Source: Urechis unicinctus
Taxonomy: Eukaryota > Annelida > Polychaeta > Xenopneusta > Urechidae
Direction of reading: 5' to 3'
DNA: 64,000 nucleotides
Assembly: GCA_034190875.2 (NCBI GenBank)
Contig: CM067344.1
Span: 26,700,422-26,764,421, forward strand
Shown: piece after piece, positions 1 through 12,116 of the stretch
Layout: each line of letters opens with the position of its first letter
How positions within the stretch are numbered: position 1 is the first letter of the stretch
The notes under the pieces: model-generated
Told to the model about the DNA's origin: nothing
Seen by the model: only the letters and a program-made list of their open reading frames with translations
Databases searched by the model: none
Made by a program: the position numbers and the translations under genes

Positions 1-299
1 GGGACCTAATATAGGTATACAAACAGTTTAATGGATTTGGTAATATAGTGTTGATTAATTTTTGAGCTTCGAAAACAAAATTGAATTATAATTTTGTCTA
101 TGTTTTTTGTTACATTTCTTTTGAAGTTTGAGGTTTTATTCTCTCAAATTTGTACAATATTGTTTATTCCTTTTTCCTTATATTGCTTTTAAGGTACTTA
201 GGGCTTTTATTGTATTTGGAAAACAGGAAAAAATATAAATACAAGACATGTCTTTATTCAAAAAGAACATGCATAGTACCAAATATGGGCAAACAACAC
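1..299. other. AT-rich sequence without a recognisable gene
   Basis: No open frame, RNA or repeat family is recognisable. It lies 3' of the minus-strand MADF-like gene, so part of it may be that gene's 3' untranslated region. Confidence 0.4.
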
Positions 300-1809
300 T
301 AGTCCATGCATGCTCTAGTCCTCATCCTCCTGGATATCTGACTGGGTCTGCGACTGGGCCTGCTCCTCACTGTCCCGGTGGGTGAGCCAAGCCAGAACCT
401 CTGAGAACCATGCAGGTCGCTGAAGTCAATCTCTCCTGGACTGGAGGTGCTGCTGTGGAGGGTGGCCATGGCCTGGCTGAGCACCCCCGGATATGTTTCC
501 TGCGAGCTGCTGATGGAGAGAGTGGAGGACCTTATACGTGGGGGAGTCTGCAGCAGACAAAAAAACAATGAAATATTAACAGTAACAGACATAAAAAAAA
601 CTAATGATATTTTAGAACATCTAAGAATATTCATTGTACAGGTTTTCATACCGGTCTCTGAAAGATCTGCTGCTACTAGGGGGTGGGGGGGGTGGCGTAG
701 AGGTTGACCATAGGCTGCTCCTGTTGCCACTGACGCTGATGTGGCATTCCAAACTGTTTCTGGTGCTGCTTGGGTGGCGGCCGTGGGGCCACAAAGCTGT
801 ACTGCTTCAGTCGTAGAAGCTGCTGCTGCTGGGTTGCCTAATGCTGCCCAACATAGCACACGGCAACGAGGAATGTCTCTTGCTTGTAGGCCCTCCACAG
901 CTCGTGGGGGGGGGGGGGCTGTCCTGGTGGAAGCTAGACATCCACTGTGTTCAGGCCTGACGCTCCGACCGGCTACTGGTTCTGTACCAGCACTATTAGA
1001 AGCCTGCAACATAAATACACAGAACACTGTCTGTGAACATTGTGCAGCAAGGAATATTTTTCAATGCAAAACGTCTTCTACTAAAATAGCAGAATAATGA
1101 TAACATATTTATAAAACCTCCGCCACATCAACTTGCGACTGTCTCAGCTCCTTCATCGAGTCACTCGGCAACTCCGCCAGCACCTTTGTCAGATCCTTCG
1201 TGGGATCCTCCTTCTTGCTCTTCTTGTCGACGGAAAGGGGCAAATCGCTGTCCTGGCTCTTGTCCCACCCCCACCCCCCACTCCACTAGACTGTATGGAG
1301 GACACCGCAGACTCTGGCTGCGCGACCTGAAGCATAAGCAAGGACCAGTTTCAGCAAATGGAAAGCAACAATGCTAAAAAAGTGTTTATTTAAGAACACA
1401 AATGGGAAAAATGGAACAAAGAGCCACCAGTCCTTGCATATGCTTACCGAGCCGATCTCTGAGGACCTGCCCCTGAGCTTGAATTCCTGGAGTGGGGTCA
1501 GCCTGGTCTGTCCCTTGCCAGACTTCTCTTTCTGCTGCTAGCCTCTCAGCTTTAAATAGTCTGTGTGTATTGACCGAATCCGCGTCATGATGTTAAAGTC
1601 TGTAAGCAGATAGAAAGGAAACAATGTGCAAAAGTGTAAATTTCAAAACACACAAAAATATTGACTGGCAGGAAAATTATTGATAAGCATGAAATAAAAT
1701 TCATGAACTCTAAAACATACTCACGCGCCAATCCTATCTTGTGTGTAAATTCCTTCAGCAGGGCGTTCTTGTAGTCAGGGTTTGTCATGTCATAAAATGA
1801 TGGAAGGTC
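300..1809 (-). pseudogene. MADF-like domain protein, 3' part, several exons, frames broken
   Basis: Read on the minus strand, exon 1725-1809 (donor gtgagt) encodes DLPSFYDMTNPDYKN and continues into exon 1448-1599 (acceptor ttacag, donor gtaagc) with FNIMTRIRSIHTDYLKLRG and SGKGQTRLTPLQEF. The pattern 'F/LYD..NPDYKN...I......I..IR..Y......SG.G' is what a MADF (Myb/SANT-like DNA-binding) domain looks like; such proteins occur as transcription factors and as partners in Harbinger-type transposons. Exon 1118-1326 (acceptor tgcttcag) is rich in K, D and E; exon 620-1010 is Q- and P-rich; the last exon lies near 300-550. Phases between the first three exons agree. Odd points: an in-frame TAG inside the 1448-1599 exon just after KLRG, and frame changes at a G-run near 1275 and a C-run near 910. 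These could be true decay, alternative splice sites, or homopolymer errors. The family call is from pattern memory; the 5' end was not found. Confidence 0.45.
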
Positions 1810-1879
1810 CTAGAAAGAGGAGGCAATGAGCTCGCTCTGGGTCTCTGTAAATGTTGAGGTCTGCTGGCTGGTAGGTAAG

Positions 1880-2350
1880 GTGGGGTGGGGAGGGACACAT
1901 CGCCCCCTTCTAAGCGGCGTCGGCCTGCCCGCCTTAATTATCAACACGACAGCCCGGGTTACATCCGTTCACTCGGTGGGGAGGGGTATAACCCTGATAG
2001 CAGCAATCCTTATAGCCTTGACTCGCATGCGGGTCCATCCTCCAAATGGACTCATAGGGTCACGTCGGGATTGCTTAGCCTAGCCTATCGTGTGGACGGG
2101 TCAAGGGTCACGGGAAAGCAAGTCAGCTGACCGGGGACCCTATGTAAGGGCCACATACGGGTCAGTCAAAAGGAAATTGATCTAGCCAAAGGAAGAGATT
2201 CTAATCGAGATCCCAGTGAAGCTTCATTGTTGAAAACATAATTAAACCAATAAACAACTCTGCTCCTGGACACACACCACTCCAAGCAGTACAAAGCCGA
2301 AAATAATAACGAAGGAGCGCAGCATAAACAAGAAAATTAAAGTATAAGAA
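1880..2350 (+). repeat. Dispersed repeat, solo-LTR-like, related to 9,160-9,694
   Basis: This stretch shares order and many words with 9,160-9,694: 'ttaattatcaacac', 'ggtataaccctgata', 'cgagatcccag', '...aaacaactctgctcctgga', and the end 'aacgaaggagcgcagcataa' followed by 'aagaaaattaaag'. The second copy is a clean insertion, so this is most likely a mobile repeat such as a solo LTR or non-autonomous element. No coding capacity is seen. The left end is not sharply defined. Confidence 0.5.
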
Positions 2351-2999
2351 AGACGCGTGAACGATTCCCTTTTGTTATCAATCAAAAGCTCTTTGAGATG
2401 TCCCTTTCTTTTTGTCAATAAATGAATGAGTCACATTTTTGTTAACAAAAGAGAGACATGTATAAGAAAACTCGTTGTGACTAATGAAAAGAGAATTCCC
2501 TGCATGTCCGAATATAGTCGCCATTAATGCAGTTACTGCGTCAACAGCAGGCCAGACAACCGGAAGTACGTTGAATGAAAATTTATGGAACCAATGAGAT
2601 AAGCCTCACGAGAAAACACGAATCTATTGAGTGAGCAAGCCATGAACCAGCTATCATGATCACGATGCGTTTCAATTTACTTGGTTATTCCATTGACAAT
2701 ATTTGGTAGCTGAGTTGGAGAAGGGTTTTTAGTCAATATAGCACAAATCTAGCCTAGATATGACGAGATGAAAGAGAGCTACAAAAATAAAACGTGAAGA
2801 TACCTATTTGAGCTTTGCAATGAGCAGCACTGAGTTGGACTCAATACTCAATTTGTGGACCCTGGGTGAGATACCGTAGGGTCTTTGGCAGAAGCCAGTT
2901 CCTATTTACGACTCTACGACCATGGGCACTACTGCTGCGTAGACCAGATACAGCCATTTGGTCGTTGACACTGAACTCTCATCGATAAACATGTAACGT

Positions 3000-3030
<31 letters not shown>

Positions 3031-3540
3031 GTGGCATAAATACATTCGAAATAAGCCCAGAGGTAATCTGATTAACTAATTGCACTGAGAAAATATGACA
3101 TAACTTTGGAGCACTGGTGCAGTTGACCAACATTTAGTGACGCTATTTAATATTGATGGATTTAAGGTGTGTCAGTGTAATTCGGGGCTGAATTAGCACA
3201 AGACGCGATGTGATCATGCGTGCATTAGTTCTATAACACTATAATTTTTTTCTCTTTCGTTAGATATCTAATTTTACCTCTCTGATCATAAATGTGCATA
3301 CTTAATGCCAAATATTGTATAGCAGTAAATAACTGCGGTCCAAAGATGTTCTGTAGACATGTTTGTATTCACAGAGAGCATTGAATAACAGTAATACTTA
3401 AGCCCTAATATATAGAAAATGTTAAATTATACGATTTGTCGTTCTCGGGATAATTAACGTGAACATAGCCACCCTGGAACGTCGCTTTGACATGCGCAAT
3501 TCGCACATGCAAAACGAAAGGGTGATGGCGCTTAGTACCG
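2351..3540. other. Intergenic; poly-G tract at about 3,001-3,028
   Basis: No gene recognised. The one conspicuous feature is an uninterrupted run of 28 G following 'catgtaacgt'. The first region shared with copy B starts just after this stretch. Confidence 0.4.
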
Positions 3541-4724
3541 TCATGGCGTCAGTTTCGTTTGTTATGTTTCTGTCGAATCTATTGGCGGGGAGTGTATGCA
3601 TACACAGTGTGTGACTTGGCGTAGTGTGACGTCTGTGGCGTAGCAACAACATCTGACTGGCAAACTATATTGTTCACAATATCGGCCCCTCGCAGTTCAG
3701 TAACAAAACAGGCTTTGACATATTTTGTACCATTCGTTCTGTATTCAGACAATTGCTGTAGTATATATAGAAGTTGGTGCCACCAGTGTTTGACTCTAGT
3801 TTCACGTTGTACAATCGATTGATTCCAAAATTCGGTGTAATTGCCTCCTGAAACCTATCGTTTTTGTCCATTAATGCGTCTGTGTAAAGGGAACCAGACA
3901 GACCCTGATTTCGGAACTGGCGCCTGTTTATCAAACTACTTGTAAGTATTTATGGGTGGCCAAGTGTTACATGGAGTGGGAGGTATGGCTGTGTACACTA
4001 TAGGACCCCCTTATCTTGAAGAAAACATCAAGTCTAAAAACACTCTGCTTTACATAGGTCAGTCCACTTCGCTATTACTGCAAAAATACAGAAATAACAA
4101 CCAGCCAGTGGAAATCATAACGTGTTCAAAATCATAAAGACCCTCGCATCTCATTTCAATTCCAATGTTTTTCAAGCGGGTTTATTGTTAATACCTGTTT
4201 TGTTGAATGTACGTATTATATAAAGCTTCACGGCGCTTGGTCCCGCCGTGGTTTTCATCGCTGGTAGTGCCATGTTGAACCTTGACGTAGACATCGGCTG
4301 TGTTGATATTGACGCGTGAGCCAGGAGTAGCTAGCAACTGCGTAACCTCTCATTTTTACACGTATTTAGCCGCTAATTCTTCGTGCCATCCATGCGGTAA
4401 GATTATATGGTACAGGATTGAGCTGATGCACGGCCATCCGGGGTGGGTGGGTGCATGTTGGATGGGCTTCCTAGTGGCTTTGTTATTGATTACACTGTTC
4501 GCTTTCTGCATGAGATGTTTCCCCAGTCGCCTGCCATATGATAAGCGCAGAGAAGATACTGTTGAATATCGATTATTTCAGACATGGTTTTGACAGATAT
4601 ATAACAGAATACAAAATTCAATCACAATTTAACTAAGATAAGTAAATATGGACCAATGCTTCATCTGGCCTTATTTAGCGGCTAGGAAAGGAGAAGAATC
4701 AGGCAGAGCGACAAGCCGAAACCC

Positions 4725-5360
4725 ATAAAGTACGGGGGCAGAGTCCCACCATGGCCATAAAGCAAGGGGGCAGGGTCCTTCCATGCCCGTAAAGTACGGG
4801 GGCAGAGTCCTACCATGCACACGGCGTCCAAGCGATCATGATCTAATATCAGCACTTCTCTCAATATCATCTATTACAAACCAAGAGTATTTACTGCTAA
4901 CAGTAGCAGGCATCGTCGAAATTAGAGCAGTCAGTGCATTGGCGACGTGTTTGCCTAAGATGCTCCAGTTCCAATTTAAACTGACACCAGCGGCGGCTGC
5001 GCTATTTGCCAGTCGATTATGTTGTGTGGTGACACGGCCAGTGTGAACGACAGACGATGTTGTCATTGTCTTTGGTATCACAATAAAATAAACAGCCACG
5101 CCTACCATCAGGTGGATGCAATTGCAATACTTTCTGAATAGGAGGAGAACCAAGCTTCACAGACCAATTTAATTCCTGTATAAGTAATTGGCCAGTAATG
5201 ACAGGTTTTGTAAAAAAAAGTATCCTCTTGCTACAGTAGTGTAACGCTACCTGGGAGGCCATATTACATCACTGTAACGTGGAAAGGAGAAGAATCAGAC
5301 TGAGCAACCAGCCGAAGCCCATAAAGTACGGGGGCAGAGTCCTACCATGCCCATAAAGTA
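4725..5360 (+). repeat. Minisatellite, unit about 36 bp, in two clusters
   Basis: The unit 'cataaagtacgggggcagag' plus 'tcctaccatgcc' occurs three times in tandem at about 4,725-4,820 and again at about 5,318-5,360. The equivalent position in copy B (about 25,555) has a single truncated unit ('cccataaagtacggcgtcc'), so copy number has changed since the duplication. Confidence 0.75.
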
Positions 5361-5697
5361 CATGAACAAAACGCAGTCACGAGCCTTTGTGTGGCAGCGA
5401 CAACGTGGTCTATTCCACCCCATGTCACGCCGGAAAGCAGTAACAGAACCACCGGAAATTACGGCATAGCTTATGATGGATCGCTTGTTTGACGCACACG
5501 CTTTTTGTCTTATTGGGGTCGCCGTTTTGCTGCTGCACCTGCATTTGAATGATTTTTGTATTTTTAATGGCAAATGTTCATTGGTGGTTTTCTTTATGCA
5601 TTTCACTATATAAAGTGTTTTGTAAACTTACTCTATTGTTTTGATTGTAATAACATTAATATTTGTGGTGGTTGATTTGTGAGAGTCTTTACTCGTA

Positions 5698-8093
5698 ATG
5701 GAGCTTAAAGGGGAAGCTCATATACGCCGGAAGTAAACCCCTAGCGACAGAGCTTCGGTGAATACAAATGGCAGTCAACCATTGCTTTGCTCGGTTGAAA
5801 TTACCTATTTCTTGGTATATCGAACGCGTTGGATAACCGCCGCCAGTGACTTAGAAATATAGCTGTGATTACTGGCAGCATTTTGATTCTTTGAGTATGG
5901 ACGTTCTTCTCATTTTACGCTGGGCGAGGTGCTCAATCGACGACGCGGGATGGCAAGCGTTTGTAGGGCGGCACTTCTTTTCATCTACGAACGTCAAAGG
6001 ATATCTTATGCCTGACGAACCACCAGGTTCATCGTGGAGTACATAATCAGTTATCACGTTTGGAAGGGAAGTCATCTGTACATATGAATATGGGAAATAT
6101 TAAAGGAAATACATCCATACTATACCCAGATATAAGCAGATGTTTGTTGCAGATGCTCAGTATGGTGACTTTGTGTATTAGCCTCCCAATGAATGTGCCA
6201 TCGGCCGAGATGAAAGAAACAATGATTTTGTTGTTCATATATGCAATAATATAAGTATGTTTTGGCAAGCTGCTTTTCTCCCTGAGCTACTCACACGTCG
6301 TCTCGAGTTGCAAGCTGACAAGGATAATTGTTCCAGCCCTACAATACATGGCAGAAAGAAAGATGCCATAATTGGTTGTGACAATAGCGGTTGTGTTTAC
6401 AAGTAGTTTCACTTCTCTTGCATTCTTTGAAAAGGGCCCCTAAGGGTGCCGGGTTCTGCAAATCATGTAGGTTGTTCAACACAAAATAACTCTACCCTCC
6501 TATGCATTGCATTTGTATTATACATGACCTTGCTTTTTGCATTGGGTCAATAAACTTGAGTGCTGACAATTCATTGTTTTTTTATGCCTGTCTCAATTGA
6601 CCCAAATAAGCATTATTTTTTTCAGTAGCATAGTTGTCATAATTTTAGTATCCATTCATGACATTAGCTGATGAAATAATCGTCCCGTTTACACAATTCT
6701 TGGACATAGATGTACCAGGCCCAAACACCATCATTACATTACATATACACAGACAAAAAACACTTATCCATTCACAAAACGTCCTCATTGACAATGATGC
6801 TGTCTCCAGCATTGAAACGCAAAAAAGCAACCACAACAATCTTATCTACACAACTGTAAGGTGAGTCATCAGCCTCATCTGTGGCAGACTTTACCAGACA
6901 AAGTGGGAGCGTACCTTTGAGAATAGAATATCGTCTCTTCACACAGCCAATGACCCTCTCAATGTGGATACGAATAGTTGACTTCTAACGATATAACTCA
7001 ACATCATGGGCAGTGAGCTGTTTATGGCCTTTTGTAAAACTATGAGCAACTAGCTCTGCTCCGCAAACAGTGGCCAAATCATAGGTACTGATGAAACCAG
7101 ACTCCTGTACAATGACTCCACGGTCTAAAACTGGCATTCTTTATCATTGTCTACTATTGTGTCAGCAGATAGTGCTGATACCTTCATTTTCTCTTCAAGT
7201 GAGACGAACTTTTTCTTTCCACAGAAGGTGAATGTTGTGTGTGATGACTTTCATCACCGGTTGGGAATCTCATCTTCTTCTGGTGTGGAGATTGGAGGAT
7301 GCTTACTGAGTTGATCCAAGCTGTTTGCTCACAATTGGTTGGTAGGTCAATTTCACCACCTCTGACATCTAACACATTCAGACAAATATTGTTAAAAAAC
7401 ACAGCTTTGAATGGTTGACAAACTGAACAACAATTATAACAGAAATCCAACCTCATCTTCACTCATCCATCTTGACCTTTTCCATGCGTTTTCGTATCTT
7501 CTTAGCCTTTGTCCTGACTGGGTATCCGGTAAGTGAGAAAATATTGATGGAACCCAGTCTGGATGCAGCTCATCGGTACTGGGTTTACCTGTGATCAGAA
7601 CCAAAAAATGACATAATAATAGGGAGCTGGTCTGCATTCACGCTGAGGACAAATCACAAAAACAAAAGAAAGTGCTTTCGATTCCTGACCCACATCGTTC
7701 CTTTCATTCACGATCGATTGCTATTTAAGCTTCCAAAAAACCAATCGGACATATTTGATTATTATTGAAGCAGTAAACGTAACTCACCAGTGACGAAATA
7801 TTTTTTTCCGGTTCACTGCCAAAATCCACTTTTCTAACCTTTCATGGTGCTTAGGGAAAGTGCGGAATGAAGGCTTGTTCCTCATGATGTGGTGATTCGT
7901 GCAATTAACGGCACAACAATTTTAAGGCATGTCTAAGGAGTAGAGATCAACGTCTGTTCAGCTTGAAAAACTAAATGCGAAATGACTGACCGCCGTCTGT
8001 GATAAACGCAGTTGATTTCACCGTTGCTATGCGCGATGTGCGCGCAATTCATTTTGGGAACTCTGAAATGCCCGGATGACCAATAAGCTCCAT
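5698..8093 (-). mobile_element. Decayed DNA transposon (THAP + DDE transposase, PHD finger) inside the 5' LTR
   Basis: Short inverted ends: ATGGAGCTTA at 5,698 and TAAGCTCCAT at 8,084-8,093. On the minus strand, 7,780-7,925 reads like the start of a THAP zinc finger (CCAVNCTNHH..KPSFRTFP) and 7,434-7,610 like its end (ITGKPSTDELHPDWVPSIF). About 6,840-7,135 matches the C-terminal part of a DDE_Tnp_4-type (Harbinger/ISL2EU) transposase: KGHKQLTAHDVELY, then RIHIERVIGCVKRRYSILKG. On the plus strand about 6,350-6,475 encodes a PHD-like finger (DNSGCVYK, stop, FHFSC; CKSCR in another frame). All parts have stops or frame breaks, so this is inactive. Copy B keeps the PHD part but lost the transposase part. 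Confidence 0.6.
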
Positions 8094-8443
8094 CTGACCT
8101 TATTTTACTTGTGTAGTGTTAGCAGTTACTAAAACAATTTCCAGTCGTTCGCTTGGTCAAAGCAAAGTTAAGTTGCAAACTAGATTATAGAGATTGAAGA
8201 AAAATACAGGGCGCTGTGGTCTGCCAGCAATCGGCCGGGGTTCACACTACAAAAATTGGTGGCAGCGGTGCGATATAAACTTGAACCCTTTTTAGGTTTA
8301 TTGCCTTCAGCGTACTATAGTTGGGTAAATTATTTGCCTTTTTTTCTTCTTTGTTGTTGTGTTCCCTTGGAATACATAGTTGGTGCCATCCTTAGGTTTC
8401 GCAATTGCTGTTTCATTCTGTCTATGCCCAATCTTTCTTAACA

Positions 8444-10640
8444 GTGATTGACCGGAATAGTCCAGTCTTGGAGAGTTTGCCAGATTCTGTGGCTAGTTCA
8501 TTTGTAGGTGAGGGCGCTTAATCTCATATTGATGAGGATGTTGTCCTAGTTCGTTCTCGAATAGGTCAGGTGTAAAGGGCTGTAAACATATCCAATGGTT
8601 TGAATATGTTAGGTTCAGTAGCTAGTTGATAGTGTCCGACCCACATCAGGTGTCCCAGCTCCAATAGCTACTACTGGCCCATTTCATGATGGAGGTGCGC
8701 CAATAAATACAATTATACAAACCCTCTTGAACGTAAGCCATGCTCAAAATTCATTTGGTGGTATGGGTAGCCCCCACTACCAAGTGCTTATATGTCAGGA
8801 ATACCTTCTGGCTTCTCCCCTAACTCGCATTCAATGTACCCTACACTTGGATATCCATTCGCATGACCAGGTCACCCAGCTCTGCCAAGAGGAAGTCCAT
8901 GGTATTTTGGGGCTTGGCAATACAACCGAGGTGTTGATAGAGGGACAACATCGGGTAACAATTAGGTAGGCACTCCACCAAGGATAGATATTAGTCAGGA
9001 CAATTGCAATGCCCAAGTTCAGCCAGGAACCCTGCTCTGTCCGGAAAAATTCTTATGGACAACGGCCCACCAATGCTCACTCTCGTGCCCCACCTACTCT
9101 CTGGGACATGCCACCAGTTGTGGGCCAGCCAGTTTGGCCACCTTCAGACACGAAGAGGTCTGATTTTTAGTGAAATTAATCTAGCTCATCTGACTTTTAA
9201 AGCCTCCCACCTCTTTAATTATCAGCACAACATGTCTACACTAGCCCTGGTCTCCCTCTGCCTATACGGTGGGGGTGTGACCCTGATAAGTAGTCTTGGC
9301 TGGTGCCGTTCCCATTGGCCTATGACCTAACGAATCCACGCCCCATGTGGACCGTTAGGTCAAGACCTGTGCGGAACCGGCCGGCTTTACCTGAACCAAT
9401 GAGGTGTTAGCTGATCGAGCGGATTGGGGCAGAAACCAACGACCGGAACTCCGATATAAGTGCTACACACGCTGGTTTTGAGGGAGAACTATCTAGCAAA
9501 GAAACAAGAGAAACTAATTAATATTCTGATCGAGATTCCAGAAAAGCTAAAAGCTTAACTTCAATAAACAGCAAGAACTCTACTACTGGACTCGTGTTAT
9601 TTCTCTGGCTAGTCCCCTCTCAAGCAACTACAAGCAGCAATGTTTTCCGATAACGAAGAAGGAGCGCGCATAATCAAGAAAACTAAAGCTTAACATGATC
9701 CCAATTGTGACAGAGAGGGTGACTTGGGTGTGGTTGTTAGAAATACGGAAAAGTCCCAAGGGCTAGGATTCCAAGCAGATAGCAATGTCCTAACGCCGAG
9801 ACAGATTCGTATGGGAGCAAAAAAACGCACCAACATTTGATGGAAAATCTAGCTTTCGAGATTATCTAGCTCAGTTTGAACTTATTGCAAAAATGAATGG
9901 TTGGTCTTCTAAGGAATATGCTCTTGAATTAGCCACAAGCTTGCGGGGTCAGGCTCAGGATGTACTTAGCGACATCGAAATGGTTCAAAAGACTATTACC
10001 AGATCCTGACTTGCACCCTCATGTCCAGGTTTGAACCAGGTAACCAGGCAGAAGTTTAAAACTCGATTGGAGAACAGGGTCAGCCATAGGACAAAGCCAA
10101 TCAGTGAGCTAGTACAGGATATTAAAAGGATGGTTAGGCTGGCCTTTCCTCCACAAAATAGAGAGATGTCATAGAAATACTTCATGGCCTAATGGACTCG
10201 CTGAGCGATTTGATTATGGAACTGTTCATATTTCAGTCCAAACCTAGCAGCTTAGATGATTCTCTGGAGTCAGCTTTGTAGAATGAAGGCAGGGCCTATA
10301 GGACAGGATCTAGCAAACCGCACAATGGGGTGCAAGAGCTAGATAGACCATCTCCGGATGACTCCATGAAAGATGATTCCATAAAGGATGAGTTCGTAAG
10401 GATGCAGACCCAGTTAGCTCAACTGTCATCAGTTGTAAAGAAACAGTAGACTAGGTTCCAAACAAAAGAGCGGAAAAGTGCTCGCAGGGGCAGGAGTTAC
10501 GAAAGTTGTCATTATTTTGAGAAACAAGGCCACTTCAAAGCCAATTGCTTCAAGCGGCAGAAAGATGAAGTCAAGGAAAAGTTGAAGCATGGTGAAAACG
10601 TTTTGGTAACTGAGAAAAGCTGCGGCAGAAAGCCATGTCG
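8444..10640 (+). pseudogene. gag pseudogene of the LTR element (copy A)
   Basis: Collinear with the better preserved gag at 27,048 in copy B, but the start codon is lost (cttaacagtgattg against cttaacaatgagtg) and there are many stops and indels. Recognisable parts are the conserved gag core around 9,838-9,985 (FRDYLAQFELIAKMNGWSS, then LATSLRGQAQ) and a zinc knuckle near 10,505-10,555 whose second cysteine is missing (CHYFEKQGHFKANC). A 535-bp insertion splits it at 9,160-9,694. Confidence 0.7.
9160..9694 (+). mobile_element. Insertion specific to copy A, solo-LTR-like
   Basis: Copy B reads straight through this point ('...gaacaggtcggatcccaattgtg'), while copy A has about 535 extra bases between 'ggtctgat' and 'tgatcccaattgtg', leaving a probable 4-bp target duplication TGAT. 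The inserted DNA is the same repeat as 1,880-2,350. No open frame. Family not determined. Confidence 0.65.
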
Positions 10641-11250
10641 CAGAAGAGGGAGTTTCTAAGGGGCCTGTTGATAATGGGGTATTGTCCTGCTGGCATGGGT
10701 GTGACTACGACTTCCCCTTGGAAAGGAAATAAAATGAAAAGGCATATCGCCAGACATCATCCTGAGATTGCCAAAAGGGACAGGTCTCCTCGTATGGAGG
10801 AGATACGGGTTAGGAGGAGGACAGAGACACCCCCGCTTTGCTTGTCATCAGCATCGAATTCTCCATCCCCAATTCCGTATTTACTCCAGACTCGGAGAAA
10901 GGCTCTAGATCTCTTTCTCCACTTCTTCTGCTGGTGGATGGGAGGTGGAGGAAATTTTAACGGATCGGAGGGACGAATCGGAAGGGCAGTCAAAGGTAGT
11001 TAGTGAGTGTGAGTAGGAATGCTTAGATGCCAACAATGCAGATGCCCATTCACGGCGTCTATGTGTATATTGTAGGGAATGTAACCTTGCACAGGAGAGG
11101 AGGAGATAGTGATAGGAAGTATCACAGTTGCACAGGTCCTGATTTAAGGATGTATGCCCTGTCCAATGAGTCTTTGTTAGACCAATGGTCCCTTGCCCAC
11201 ATCAGGGACCCTGAGATGAGGACAAGAAGAACATAGTCTACACAGCCCAA
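10635..11250 (+). other. Unidentified reading frame after gag, possible C2H2-type finger
   Basis: Between the gag remnant and the 3' LTR, where pol would be expected, there is an unrelated stretch. In one frame it reads CWHGCDYDFPLERK and in the next frame MKRHIARHHPE followed by a basic region (RSPRMEEIRVRRRTE). C-x3-C and H-x3-H in that order look like a C2H2 zinc finger broken by a frameshift. No family was recognised. Copy B lacks this part. Confidence 0.3.
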
Positions 11251-12116
11251 TGACTTTCTGATTTGATTTTTTTGTTTTGTTTTGGTCGTTTTAGTGTTTG
11301 CTATGAAACCAAGTTGTGTTCATAAGATTATTTTCTTTTCATGTTTTAATATTGGAGCATACGTTATTTTTATATCATACTTGTCAAGAGTATTTTTTGG
11401 TACATATATATTTTTAATATTTTGTATGGTCAGTGATGTCTGTTTGGGACAAACAGGTTTTAAAGGGAGGGCAGTGTGACGCACACGCTTTTTGTCATAT
11501 TAGGGTCGCTGTTTTGCGGCTCTACCTGCATTTGAATGATTTATGTACTTTTAGTGGAATATGTTCATTGATGGTTTTCTTTATATATTTCACTATTTAA
11601 TATGTTTTGTAAACTTATTCTATTGTTTTGATTGTAATAGCGTTAATATTTGTAGTAGTAGTTCCGAGTAAGTCAGTCTTCGAGTAAGTCGGACAAACCT
11701 CGCCAACTGATCCGAGGAAGTCGGACGATTTTGGCTTTAGTTTTATTCCGATTAGTCGGAAAAACATTGCAAGTTGTAAGCACCATGTGTGGTACTTGGT
11801 TTGTGGGTGTCGTTATTCGTAATATTTGCATTTGCCCTGTTTGATTGTATTTGTTTAGCGTTTCGGTTTTAGCGCCCAAATCTAGAGGGCTTCGTTAACT
11901 TGGTCGAATGTTCTGCTGGAATCTGTCTTTATTTTATTTCTGTAGTGTTAGCAGTTAATAAAACTGTTTTTGTTTTTCATTAAATGTCACGTTCTTTCAT
12001 TCAGTTCGACAATTTCCAGTCCGAGCTAAGCTTGGTCAGAAACTGATTTTAGAGATCAAAGGAAATTATAGAGCGCTGCGATCCACCAGCAATCTGCCAG
12101 GGTTCACCTACACTTG

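Larger units (their letters stand above)
5488..12112 (+). mobile_element. LTR retrotransposon, gag-only remnant with nested transposon (copy A)
   Basis: The 3' LTR runs from TGTGACGCACACGC (11,475) to CACCTACA (12,112). The 5' LTR begins TTTGACGCACACGC (5,488), is split by a DNA transposon at 5,698-8,093, and ends CACACTACA (8,251). A 4-bp target duplication CTTG flanks the whole (5,484-5,487 and 12,113-12,116). A purine tract 'aaagggagggcag' precedes the 3' LTR, and 'ttggtggcagcggtgcgat' just inside the 5' LTR is a plausible primer-binding site. The interior has gag but no reverse transcriptase or integrase, so the element was non-autonomous or internally deleted. It predates the segmental duplication, since copy B has its remains at 26,030-28,780. 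Confidence 0.75.

Noticed and set aside
299..1027. Single 242-residue minus-strand protein
   Set aside because: It runs through an intron boundary near 550-620 and changes apparent frame at C-runs; the region fits better as separate exons of the MADF-like gene.
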